Below, piece after piece: positions 1 to 12,038 of a stretch of 64,000 nt of DNA. The stretch covers positions 29,974,479 through 30,038,478 of the forward strand of contig NC_135147.1 in NCBI RefSeq assembly GCF_051014445.1, given 5' to 3'. The notes beneath the pieces were generated by a model. The model was given only the letters and a program-made list of their open reading frames with translations. It ran no database searches and was not told the origin of the DNA. The position numbers were made by a program, and so were the translations under genes. How positions within the stretch are numbered: the first letter of the stretch is position 1; every line of letters starts with the position of its first letter. The DNA is from Colletes latitarsis (taxonomy: Eukaryota > Arthropoda > Insecta > Hymenoptera > Colletidae).

Positions 1-2479
1 GTATTATAGGTTAGGTCACAGCATTAATATCGTTAGTTTTATATTATTTTACAGAGAAATCACAAAGTTAAGCTATTTACAATCTTATAAATATTAAAGT
101 TCAGTAAAGGTTTAAGTTAAACAAACACGATGTAGATCGCCGGTCACCGGTGACCACCATGACGGTCAACGCGTTAATAATGGAGAAATGGGAAATGGAG
201 ACGGTCTGGCTTGTTCAAAATGAACAGGCCACGGTTACATAAGCAATATTTACGTCTCCTAATGGTTTCTAATGTGTTTTCGTTTTTCTGATAGTCACTC
301 GGTAACCTACTGAATAATAGATGGCGTATTTTCAGACGCAATATGCATCCCAAATAAGGAAAGTCATATCTAAAAAGGGGATAGTATATGGTCAGAGCAT
401 TTGTACGTGACTGGACTCGTCCATCTGTCGTATTTCTTTTCTCTGGGAAAGAACAATTCCCAAGCAGAGAGGTTATCTTGAAACTATGAGAGTGTATGAG
501 AAATAAAACATAAAGATTACGAATGGCACGTCTCGCAGTTCCTTAAGAATTACGCAATTTTAATCTCAGCTAATTTTTTCCGAAGCCAACATTTGCAGAG
601 CTATCCAACTGTCTCTATTTGCACACAAGCGAAAGGAAAAAGGAGGGTACGCATACAGAAGGTGCTTACGCACATCCGTATGAATTCGTTTCGTTCCTTT
701 CGCGTCCAAAATTTAACCTCTGCGATACGTTCCAGACGTTTAGAAACGTTCATTATTTCTCGACTTGTTGCTAGATTCACCCCCTTAAGCACTCCCACGC
801 AGTGTCCATTCTAGTCATATTATTTTTATTTCTATTCGTCGAACATTCTGACATAACCTCTTCAGGGATACTAGTACTAAGGTTCAGCCTTCGTATGGCT
901 ATAATTGTGTAAATATTCGTATATAAATTTCCCAATTATGTAGCATAGACAGACTACGTCAAGTAATAAATTATTATAAATTTTAATTCAGTTTGTACGA
1001 AGCAATTCGTCCCACAAGAGGTTAAAATTATACAGGAATGATGTGTTAATAGGACTAGATGTGTCGTTCGTGCAATCTATATATTAATACGTATAAATGT
1101 TTAAGTTATCCAGCATTTTTTTAGATTCAGAATTTTCGCGTTGCTTTTGTATTGCAAATGACCCCCTTGCTCGGGGAAACGCTGTTTATGCGAAACGACT
1201 GCACTGTATTTGGAGGCGTCTGTCCTCTGACGGCGAACAGACGAAGCAAAACCTACACGGCAAGACCGCGATCCAAACAGTCGCCGAGAGGGGTTGTAAA
1301 CGCGGCTTTTTGTTAAGGTTTCCAGCGATAAGATTTGCATGTTCGCACGAACCGAGCGTTCTCTCATGGTCGGTTCATGGAAATGGATCGAGCCTCACGA
1401 TGAATTTTCACGAGCCGTCGAGGGGTTACTGGTTAGTGGGATTAACGTTTGCTACGCTCGCAGTTGCGCAGGGGACGTCTGACACGAAACTGGGTTGCAC
1501 TACTTCGCTCGGTTCTGGCCGCAGCCGGAGACCAGGCTTGGGTGCAAGCTGCATAATGCATAGCTGGCACGGGTCGAGGGGCGAGTCGAAAGCTGTCCAA
1601 CACGGACAAGTTTCACCTGTTAAAAAATTATGAAACTTCCAGCGCCCATAGTCCGCCGTCGCGATAAATGATACGCAATTTTTTCTCGTCCGGCGAGTTC
1701 ATTCACCAACGACGCGAAACCGATTCCTGAATGTTGTATACTATCTTGCGCTTTTATTTCTAGGTTTATCGGTCGATTTATTTTTTTCTTTATTTGCGTT
1801 TTTATTAGAAATCTATAAGTATCTAAATTTATATTCTGAGCTTGCAAACTTGAAAGTTTCCGATTTAGATTCCTTCTGCTGTTAGAACGTACCCTCAATT
1901 TTCGAATGTTTATTCTGATTTTGCAGCCCCGTTAGTCTTAATTGCCGTTTCAAGCGCTGCGGCCGCGACAAACACATTCCGATGATCCAATAGAAGGTTG
2001 AAATTAAGGGCGGGGTTGGACTCGCCGACCCTGGTAACCCGATTAATTGCGAGCGTCATTCGATAGGACGTTCCACGGTCGCGTTTCATCGGCCCCTTTC
2101 ATTTACCGATTCCTTTGGGAGATTGTATCACGGCTACGAAAGGCGTTGTACATCAATAGTTCGATTTCAGACGGGCCGAGTTTACGCAACACGTTTATGG
2201 CGGTCATAAAGCGACCCTTGTCATTCTCGGCGCTAGAATGTTAGCAATTCATATAAAATATCAAATTAACCGTAAAAACTTTGAAACAAAAAATAATTTT
2301 AGTCGATCCGAGAGTATTAGCTACGTATGGCGTTTGGGAGGGGGTATGGTCCGTCTGTCTACTGATCCTCGAGCGGCCATTACATTTGGCGCATACCCAG
2401 ACCGCGTTTCAGAGTTTCGCTTTCGAGGGAAATCATAAGCTTGCTAAATTTTTGAACCGTGGTCTTTTGTCCGTGCCAG
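1..2479. other. 5' flank or long intron of the myosin gene
   Basis: No exon is supported here. The first myosin exon begins at 2480 directly after an acceptor AG, so at least one upstream coding exon lies outside the window or was not recognised. Open frames exist, the longest being a 178-codon frame at 1097-1633. None resembles the missing motor N-terminus or any family I know, and overlapping frames on both strands fit chance openness in the locally GC-richer part (about 1150-2100). Two short palindromes near the left edge (142-155 and 208-230) are described under findings. Confidence 0.6.
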
Positions 2480-5400
2480 GAGTACGTGACCAGGTACCAT
2501 GGGCAGAAAATGGGCTCTCTGGAGCCGCACGTGTTCGCTCTGGCCGAGGCTGCGTACAGGTCGCTCCAGGACACGGAAAGTAATCAGTCCTGCGTGATAT
2601 CCGGCGAGAGCGGCGCTGGGAAGACCGAAACCACGAAATTTATCCTGCAATATCTGTGCTCCGTGACCAGCAACGTGGACACGTGGGTGGAGCAGCAGAT
2701 CCTGGAGGCGAACACCATCCTCGAAGCATTCGGTAATTAGAGTTTAACGAGCACTTGTACACCCTGGAACCTTCGCGAAAATTCGTTTGATAAATGTGGG
2801 TCGACGGGAAATCGAGTAAAAAACAATCCCGCGTAGGTTTCAGAGGCGCGAAATAGTTACATCGTGCACTTTGGTTCCTTTTTTTCGTCGAACCGGGGGA
2901 GCAATTAAGGCCTGAATTATTCTGGGTTTTGGATTTTTCTTTTAATGCAATAAATGGAATTAAAAAAACGATTCTCTTCAGCGAACGTAAACACGCGAGT
3001 CATCTGAAACCGGTCGACGAACCCTATTCTTAATGGCATTTAAAAATAAAGGGGATTCGTTACTCGGAGTCGAGAGCCGGAGAAACGAGTCAGGTGTTAA
3101 ATGCAGAAACGCGAGGGGTAAGAACTGGGTCAATGGAGAAGAAAGATTTAAGGGATATCGTAAAAATTGTACCGTTCGTACCTGAACCTACGCCAAAAAT
3201 ATATTAAAAAAGGAAAAAAGAAAATATTACCACAAAACAGTCCGTGGAATTGAAATAAAATTTGTTCGTTGCTTATTTTATTTATGAAATGCGAGTTTAA
3301 CGCGAGTTCGTTTTCGGAACCAGGTAACGCGAAGACGGTGAGAAACGACAACAGCTCACGGTTCGGGAAGTTCATGCAAGTGTGCTTCGACAGCAAGTGG
3401 ATGATCAAAGGGTGCATCATCCAGGATTACCTCCTGGAGCAGAGCCGTATAACGTTCCAAAGTGCCGGGGAGAGGAACTACCACGTGTTCTATCAGCTGG
3501 TCGAGGCTGGCACGAGGGACAAGGAATTCGCCGAGCAGTACAAACTGATGCCAGCCAGCCACTACAAGTATCTCAATCAGTCTGGCTGCGTGAAGATCGA
3601 TGGAATCTCCGACTCTAAGAAGCTGGATGCACTTAGGCTCGCGTTCAACGTGCTTCAGGTAATTAAGCCCTGGCTAAATCCAGCCAAATCGATAGCCACG
3701 AAAATAGATTGCCGTTAATTGCTAAGTTCCTTGGTGCGTTTGATGTATCACCAACCGGAATATTGTAACCAATTTTTTGGCAGAAAAAAAAATTTTTCAA
3801 ATAGTTTAAAAAAAATTATTTTCGGTTGCAAGGGTCGATTACAATCACTTTTGGTCATTACACATACCCCCGGAATCCTACTCAGTTTCGAGAAAAAAAT
3901 TCCTTACCGAAAATGTAATCTGAGGCCTGAAATGTCTGCCCGAATTTTCATGCGAATCTTTAAAACGTCATAACTTCTGAACGGATCGAACGATTTTAAT
4001 GTTTAAAAAAGCAAACTACGCGTATTTTGATGGAGAATATGTACAAATTGCAAAAATATTCGAAAAGTTGATCCTTGACCCCGCAAAATGAGAAAAACCC
4101 CATAAAAATGGTTCAATTTTCAAACACCTATAACTCCTACAATTGTGAATATATGAAACTTTTTTCTGAAATAGAGCTCATGGGTACCTACAAAAAAGTA
4201 TTAGACAACTTTTCTGTAGGGCGTCAAACAAAATTACTAAAAATGAAAAACGAATTTTTAAGAAAAATCGACAGGGGGTAGGTGCCTAAATTTTTCGGCG
4301 AAAAAAAAAAATTTCAAATCGTTCTAAAAAAATTATTTTCGGTTGCGGGGGTAAATTCCAAACATTTTTGGTGAATAGACATACCCCCGAAATCCTGCTC
4401 AGTTTGAAGAGAAAAAATTCTTTATCGAAAATATAAAGTGAGGTTAGAAATGTTTCCCCTGAAACTGAGTCCTTTGTAAAATTTTTCCAGGTTGCGCCAG
4501 AGATGTGCGAGGGCATTTTCAGAGTGCTGTCCGCCATTCTCTGGCTGGGAAACCTGAGCTTCGAGGACGTCGATGGCGAAAGATGCGAACTGAGCACCGA
4601 GGATCTCGAGATTGTCGGGACGGTGGCTCCGTTGCTGGGTCTGCAGGTCGAGGATCTAACGAAGGTGGTGCTAATACGACAAATAAACGTTCGTGGAAAC
4701 ATCACCGAGATACCTCTGAAAGTGCAGGAAGCCAGAGAAAACAGGCACGCGATGGCGAAAGCGTTGTATTCGAGGGCGTTCGCCTGGCTCATCAACCACA
4801 TCAACAATTGCACGAATCCCGGGCAGGACAGCTCGAGGTTCCTCGGCGTCCTCGATATATTCGGCTTCGAGAACTTCGCCGTAAACAGCTTTGAGCAACT
4901 GTGCATTAATTACACCAACGAGAAGCTGCACAAGTTTTTCAATCACTATGTGTTCGCATTGGAGCAAGAGCTCGTAAGTAGTTTCTGGTCGCTCGGTTCA
5001 GCGGTGGTTCGTTGGGGCATGTGATGAGCTTGTGGCTCAACTGGTAGGGTGAAACCAGAGACAAACAAAATAGTTATCTAATGTCGAGTAACGAATAAAA
5101 CTTAAACAGCTTATATATTTATAACGAAATAATTATAACGTTCTTGGATAAATCTGATAACTGTACCTAATATAATCATACGTCTACTAAAATGTAGGAT
5201 CACTATAGTAACAGAGTTAAAACAATTTTAGTATAAGGATCTTTATTATCAATTTAACTCTGATTACAAAAATTCATAAAACTCCACACCCAAGTTATAA
5301 TATTTAATTGGTTAGCCATAAAATTTGTTTTCATAGAAGACAATGCTTGAAAATGTAAATTCCACGAGTAGTTTATTGTAAAATTTGAACATAATGCCCG

Positions 5401-8400
5401 TCCGTAAAGGGGTTAAAGAGCAACAAAGGGACGACGCGAACCCACCGATGGCGAAGTCAATTACCGTAACACGTGGGACGTTTCGAATTTCAGTACCGCC
5501 AGGAAGAGATCCAATACTCCCATATCACCTTCACGGACAACACCATGTGCCTGGAATTAATCGAGAAACCTCCACGATGTGTTCTTAAGTTACTGACCGA
5601 GCAGTGCCATATGCCGAAAGGCTCCGACTTAGCTTACCTGACCAATTTGCACGCCGAATTCGAGAACCATCCGTGCTACGTGAAAGGCGACGACCGTCGA
5701 AAATGGGAGAAAGAGTTTGGCGTGAAGCATTACGCGGGATGCGTTACGTACACCGTCGAGGGTTTCGTGGACAAGAACCGCGACGTCCAACAAGACGTCT
5801 TCTTCGACTTCATGTCGAGAAGCACGAACGAATTCGTGCAAGAGATTACCGTTTACCAGGACCTTCTTGGTTGCACGGTGGCTCGTGCAAGCGGAAACAC
5901 TACTACCATGTCTCGCGGAACGTCCAAAGGCAAGCCTACTCTTTGCGACTCGTTCAGGCATCAGCTGCAGGCGCTGGTCGACGTTCTGCAAGCCACGACA
6001 CCCTGGTACGCAAGATGCATCAAGCCAAACATGCAAAAGATAGCGAACCACTACGACGAGAAGCTGGTGTTGGATCAGCTGAAGTATCTAGGCATGTTGG
6101 ACATCATTCGAATAAGAAAGGAGGGCTTCCCTATACATATGGCGTTCCACGACTTCATCGCTAGGTATCGTTGCTTGGACAAGGCGCGTTTGTCCCGTTC
6201 TGGGGAGGAGATCGAAGCTGTCAAGTGCCTGATCAGTAGCCAAGGCATACCAGAGACCGAGTGGCAAATAGGCAGGAGCAAGGTGTTTCTGAGAAGCTAC
6301 GTTCACGAGCCGTTGGAAGACTCTAGGAACCAAATGGTCACCAGTAATGCCATCATGATACAAAAGATATGGAGGGGCTACGTCGATAGAAAGGGTACGT
6401 TACTTTTATAGGCTATCAGGGAATTATCAAGTTCCTGTAGGCTACGACTCATGATTGAGTTTCTTTCAATGAATTGCGTTTCCCTTTGCAGACTACAAAC
6501 GCGTAAGGGAGGCTGCGTTGAAGGTGCAGCACGCTTATCGAGGCTGGAAACTAAGGATAATGTTCATCAGAAAGCGCAGAGCAGCTATTGTCATTCAGAG
6601 TCATCTGCGCGGTGTCTTTGCCAGAGAGGTGGCGACAGCCCTGAGGGAAATGAGGCGAGTGGATGAAGAAATGAGAAAGAGAGAGAGATTAGAGGAAGAG
6701 AGGAGACTAATGGAAGACAAGAAAGCGCTAGAAGAGAGCCAAAGGTACGATCGACTAGCCATCCCACAGTTTATGATACGTAGGGTGTTGGTAAAGCTTT
6801 GTTGTATGCTGATATAAATGAACCGAGGAAGAACAGTGTATAAGTATCGGGTTGAGTCATGATCCACTAATTCAGATTTCTACATTACTATGCACAACGA
6901 AACTTTTCCAGTCCTCTAGGTGTTACACACTTATTTTAGTATACGATGTGCGGTGACGTTACGTAGAATGATCGTTCGTTTGTGCGTTAATAGCGTTTCC
7001 ATTTGTGTCTCTTGTAGCGCACAGTACAATGGTATTGTCGGAATGGAGCCTGGGTAAGTTCCTGAGTAGTTGAAACGACGAATCAAAAACCCCTGCCGCA
7101 TGATGAGTTTTGCAGCAAATAATTGCTCTTAACATACATAACAGAGTCTAATCGCCCCGCATATGCATATCAGCACGCGTCACGTATTTCCCTGACTAAT
7201 CTCTGCGCTTAAACACTAAAACCACCCACCCGCAACGATCCACGAGCCAAGTGTCTCAGTGACTTTGTTCGATTTTACAGGAAGGCGCAAGAAGAAATCG
7301 CCGCGTTGTCGCAAATGGCAGAACAGATGAACTCCAAGATGGCTGCTTCGGATTTGCAATCGGTAGATCTGGACAATCTGTTCTCGTTTCTGTCCGACGT
7401 TCAGTCGACGAAGGGCAATCAAATTATCGACGAAATTGGCGAACAAATGGACGAATTGGTGGAAGATCTTGACGTAGAACTAGAGACTGTGATTCAATTA
7501 GAGATGGAGATGAACTCCAAGTCAGAATCCAGCGCGAACACTCCTAATGGGCAGGAACCACCGTCGCCGCCCCAGCAACAATCGCAGTCGCAGCAGAGGA
7601 TAGCCTGTGGAAACAGTGGCAAGCTTGGTCAGCCTAGTCTTCCAGAACCCACTGAACCTCCTCCGCCCCCGCCACCGCCTGCTCCACCTATAGCAATGAA
7701 CGGTGATTCCTCCACCGACAACGGGGAACCAATTTACGAATCCGTTTTGCCACGCGAGGAAAATAGTCCCAGCAGTCCCATCGTGGTGAACGGAAACTCT
7801 GGATCGTTGGTGAACGGGGAGACCTGTGGATCGCCTCCACCGGTACCAAATAACAAGGTCATCAAGGAACAAATTGCAAGCAGTCCTCCCTCCAGGCCAG
7901 AATCGAGGAATTCGAACAGCCATCACTTGCATCACAACCATCACCAACCGGTGCCTCAGCAGCAACAGAACGGCCACGATCAGCAGCAACAGCAGCAGCA
8001 ACAACAGCCACAACCACAGCCGGTAGAACGCGAGCAAAGACGCAAATGTAGAGTGGAGCGCAAGCTTCAGGAATTAGAGGACAAAAAGGAACCTGACAGC
8101 GAAGTAACATATCACGACATAGTAGAGTTCGCGCAGAATTACTTTAACAGCCACGAACGATCGCCCGAGGGAACGATAATGGCCACTCTCACCAGAAAAT
8201 CGCGCGGCAAGAGCGTAGAGTACATACCAAAGTACGAAATGGTCACCTATTATAAAGGCTCCACCATTCCAAATTCTCACATTCATATGTACGACCCTGA
8301 TAACGTTAACGTGGCGTGCTCAGTCTTCAGGGTAAGCATCTAATATTAGTTTTATGAAATTGTTTTTTTATTCGGTATCCAATCGAGTACGCAATAGAAT

Positions 8401-11400
8401 AGAGAGTTAACATTCGTTATGAAACTGTTTCTTGATGTTTAGGATCTCTGTAAATACATAAGGGGAGAGATGAAATTGGATCAGGAGATCGCAACTATTC
8501 AGAGTATAATCGGTTATGGTATCGAGCGTGAAGAGTTGAGGGACGAGATTTTTGTTCAGTGCATGCGTCAGGCAACAAATAACCCTAACCTAGAATGGGC
8601 TGAACGAGTCTGGTTATTGCTGTGTCTGGCGATCGTTGCTTTTCAGCCTAGTAAACTACTCTACAAGTATTTCCTCTCGTTCTTGCGAAAGAATTTGGCT
8701 CTAGAAGGGAAACTGAGGCAGTACGTTCAATGGTGCGTGGATAATTGTAAAAACATGAAAGCCTCGTGCAGACAACATCCACCGTCCACGGTAGAGATCG
8801 CTGCCATGAGACGATTGGGCACTATAGTTTGCCGGTTCTTCTTCCTGGATGGAAGAACCAAGGCTATCGATGTGCATCCAACCGACACAGCCGCCGATGC
8901 GGTTACCAAGTTAGGCGAAAAATTGGGGCTTCGATCTCTGGAGGGTTGGGCGATTTACCAAAGCAGACCGGATGGCGAGGAGCACGTGCGGGCGCACGAT
9001 TACTTGTACGACGTCATAGCTGCTTGGGAAATGTACGCGTTACCAGACTTTTCTATTTTAACAAACTGTGTATCGTAAAAAATAACTAGAATTAATTCTA
9101 AATTCTCAGGAAACAATGCAAGTTGAACACAGCGCAATCAACATTTTCCACGCTGCGGCGAGGTAATAACGCTACTTTAGGTAGCGGTGATAATAGATTC
9201 GTCTTCAAGCGTAGATTGTTCAGAAACACTCGTGAAATATCTCAGGATCCCGTTGAAGTGAACATGCTGTATGCCCAAGCAGTGTACAACGTTGTGAAGG
9301 TAATTAATATTCATTTACCATCGTAATAAGTATAGCAGAATATTGTATCAACGTTTAATTTTCAACATTCCAGTGCGACGACTTCCCAGTATCCGAGAAA
9401 GTTGCGCTTCAGCTTGCAGGCCTGCAAGCTCAAGTCGCTTTGGGAGATCCGAAAGATAACGATCGATTAGATTATTATAGCGAGGTGGATAGCTTTTTGC
9501 CTTATCGAATAAGTCGAGCCCGAGGCGATGACGTTTGGGTACCGATAATAGCCCAGGCGCACAGACAGTACGGTGCCGGTCGCAAAGAATTGGCGGCCAA
9601 AGTGTTGTATCTGTCGTGCGTGATGCAATACCCGCTCTACGGCACGACAATGTTCAACGTCACGTATCGAGGATACTGGTCCTACGGTAATCAACTGATC
9701 TTGGGCATCAACTGCGAAGGTTTGATGCTGATCAAGCCGGACGATAAGTTCGTTTTATCGGAGTATAGGTATCAGGATGTGGAGAGCATTATGTTGGACC
9801 CGAGTGACTCCTTCATCACGCTGTCCCTACTTCGTCACAATCCTGACAGTTCGCACAAGTGTTTCGTGTTCGAAACTGCGCAGAAAAACGAGATAGGTAG
9901 TCTGATCGTTAGTTACTGTCCAGCGTTGGCTGGTTGGATTACGGAGAACGAGGTTCCTACTAAGAAGCTCAAGTGCATCACTAACGAGGATCGTATTAGG
10001 CTCTATCACAACTTGGTTAACTGTCGAAGGACGCTCGTCGATGCGGAAATACTGAGGAAACCGCAGGACTCTGGCGGTGGTTTCCTCAGGAATACCCTTA
10101 GGAGGCTATCGAAGCACAGAATAGAGAAGCTCAGGCAGGAACACGGTAGCGCAACCGATCACGGTGAGACTTACAAGGGATTCCCGTACGCATACTGGGC
10201 GTTCAGCAGACAAGCTATACCTCAGAGTCTTTCGAAACTTCCCGATCCTGACGAGCAGATGTCCCTCAGTGTGTTCCAATTAATCCTAACATACGCGGGT
10301 CTCGGACAAAATGGGGACACGGTTCGAAGAGTCGAAGACGAGCACGTGAACCTGATACAAACGGTGATGGAACGTTGCATAAGGAAGGAGAACTTGCTGG
10401 GCGAATTGTATTTACAGTTAATCAAGCAAACTACCGATCACCCTGATCCTAATAGTCGGGTGAATCTTAGGCATTGGGCGTTGCTCTCTCTGGCCTGTTC
10501 GGTAATTCTACCGCCACAAAAGGTTATTAGAAAGTATCTGATCGCGCACTTGAAGCGTTGCGCCAGCGATTACGTGACAGAAGAAGGGAAATATGCTCGA
10601 TTCGCTGAAAAGTGCCTTTACAAGACGCAGGGCACGAGGAGAAGACAATGGCCACCGAGCAGGGAAGAGATAATGTGCACGATCAATCGTAGGCCAATTT
10701 ACGCGAGATTCCATTTCATGGATGGACAGTATCATGCCGTGGAATTCCATCCGTCGGCGACAGCCAGGGATGTTATGGAAATCATCAAAGTTAAGATTGG
10801 TCTGGAAGAAACTGCTCTAGGTAGAGATCACAATAATTACGTTACGTAATTTCATTCGCTGGTTATCATAATTTACAATTAAGCTATGATTTATAGGATA
10901 TGCTATTTACGAGGTCCTAGGACCGACCGAACGAGCATTGATACCAGAAGAGAAAATCGCGGATGTAATGTCGAAATGGGAACGTTACAGAACGGCGAAC
11001 GCACAACAGAACCAATCGCAAAGGAAACATGCACACCACTTCTTCCTATTTAAGAAACATTTGTTCCTCGATCAATACATGAATCTCGACGATCCGGTGG
11101 AGAAAGAGTTACTGTACCATCAAGTGTTGCACGATTTACGCGCTGATCGGTTCCCAATCACCGAGAAGGAAGCTGTAAATAATTTTCTTTCCGTCTGTAA
11201 ACCTTGTTAAACTTGTTAAATATATTGTAGCGCAGACGACATTCGAAAAGAACGCGGCATGACGTTACTGAACTCTCGATGTCTTTTCAGATGATGCTAA
11301 CAGCCTTGCAAGCTCAATTAGAACTAGGTGATTGCGAAGATGCCGTTTCGGACCAAGATTACCGTACTATATCGAGTCACTGCCTACCTGCAAGACTGGT

Positions 11401-12038
11401 ACCAAATTTGTGCGTGGAAGGTGTTTTCCAACACCATCAATCTTTAAGAGGAATGACGCCGCCCGAAGCAAAAAAGGCTTTCTTAAATTTAATTCAGTCA
11501 TGGCCACTGCACAGGGCCACGATATTCGATGTGATGCAATCGTTTACTTCGAACTGGCCACGTGTTCTTTGGTTGGCCGTCGATCAACAAGGTCTTCACC
11601 TTCTGGAACATCGTTCTAGAAATGCTCTCTGTACCTACGAATATAACAGTATTCTCAGTTATAGTCCAGCTGTTAGTTGTTTGATGATTATCACCGGTAC
11701 CGATAAGAAACAGAGCAAAGTGATCCTAACGACATCCCAGGTAACTATTTGCAGAGCTTAAGATGAATGTAAAGAATGTTTGAGCATCGAGCGCATCTTT
11801 AATTTGTCGTTGCGATTAATTTCAGGCACACCAAATAGCGAATTTAATTCGCGAATATATGGACGTGCTCCAATCACCGCCAGAAATACCGAAGAGAGAT
11901 TCAGCGATAGCTCAACAAATAGCTCAGCAACAGCTGCAGCAACCACCGTCGAATCTCACGACTGCCGGTGGTCGTAAATCTCGACCTGCTTCGGTATTGC
12001 ATAGAGGTGCTCCAGTGATACAATCGCAAGCTAGTTAA
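2480..12038 (+). CDS. Unconventional myosin with tandem MyTH4-FERM tail (Sisyphus/Myo10A, class XV/XXII-like), 5'-partial
   Basis: Actin motor expected to move cargo along filopodia or actin bundles through its MyTH4-FERM tail. Thirteen exons are seen: 2480-2732, 3324-3658, 4491-4973, 5494-6394, 6492-6744, 7018-7053, 7281-8331, 8443-9032, 9110-9299, 9374-10820, 10897-11174, 11291-11740 and 11826-12038. They sum to 6480 nt, or 2159 residues plus stop. Counting from the first visible residue: P-loop GESGAGKT (42-49), switch [11 protein letters not shown] (about 92-101), switch II DIFGFE (about 318-323), three IQ motifs (about 645-705), a charged helix rich in E/R/K (about 710-742), then a Pro/Gln/His-rich linker with a polyQ run. 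MyTH4-1 is at about 1024-1200, FERM-1 about 1215-1550, MyTH4-2 about 1634-1785 and FERM-2 about 1790-2120. No SH3 domain is seen between the MyTH4-FERM units, unlike myosin VII. The first ~100 motor residues are missing. The class is inferred from tail order. A polyadenylation signal AATAAA lies at 12171-12176. Confidence 0.9.
3770..4455. mobile_element. Truncated copy of a dispersed DNA transposon in a myosin intron
   Basis: This stretch of the intron between the exons ending 3658 and starting 4491 closely matches 37925-38760 in a Vha44 intron, in the same orientation. Shared blocks include a near-identical stretch at about 3963-4065 matching 38263-38365 and another at 4100-4285 matching 38395-38590. 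The Vha44 copy has terminal inverted repeats and this one does not, so it is an end-truncated copy. The frame at 4075-4281 belongs to the repeat; its counterpart at 38384-38584 is similar, but nothing shows that it is expressed. Confidence 0.8.

Noticed and set aside
1097..1633. 178-codon plus-strand frame
   Set aside because: No domain, no splice partners, overlapping long frames on the other strand; typical chance opening in a GC-richer stretch.
5034..5060. tRNA-like D-arm phrase (tggctcaactggtag)
   Set aside because: Matches the A-box consensus, but no acceptor stem, anticodon arm or B box follows; chance match or tiny tRNA-derived fragment.
5394..5416. Possible piggyBac right end (cgtaaaggggttaa)
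   Set aside because: Only one end is visible; no matching left end with TTAA was found upstream in the intron.
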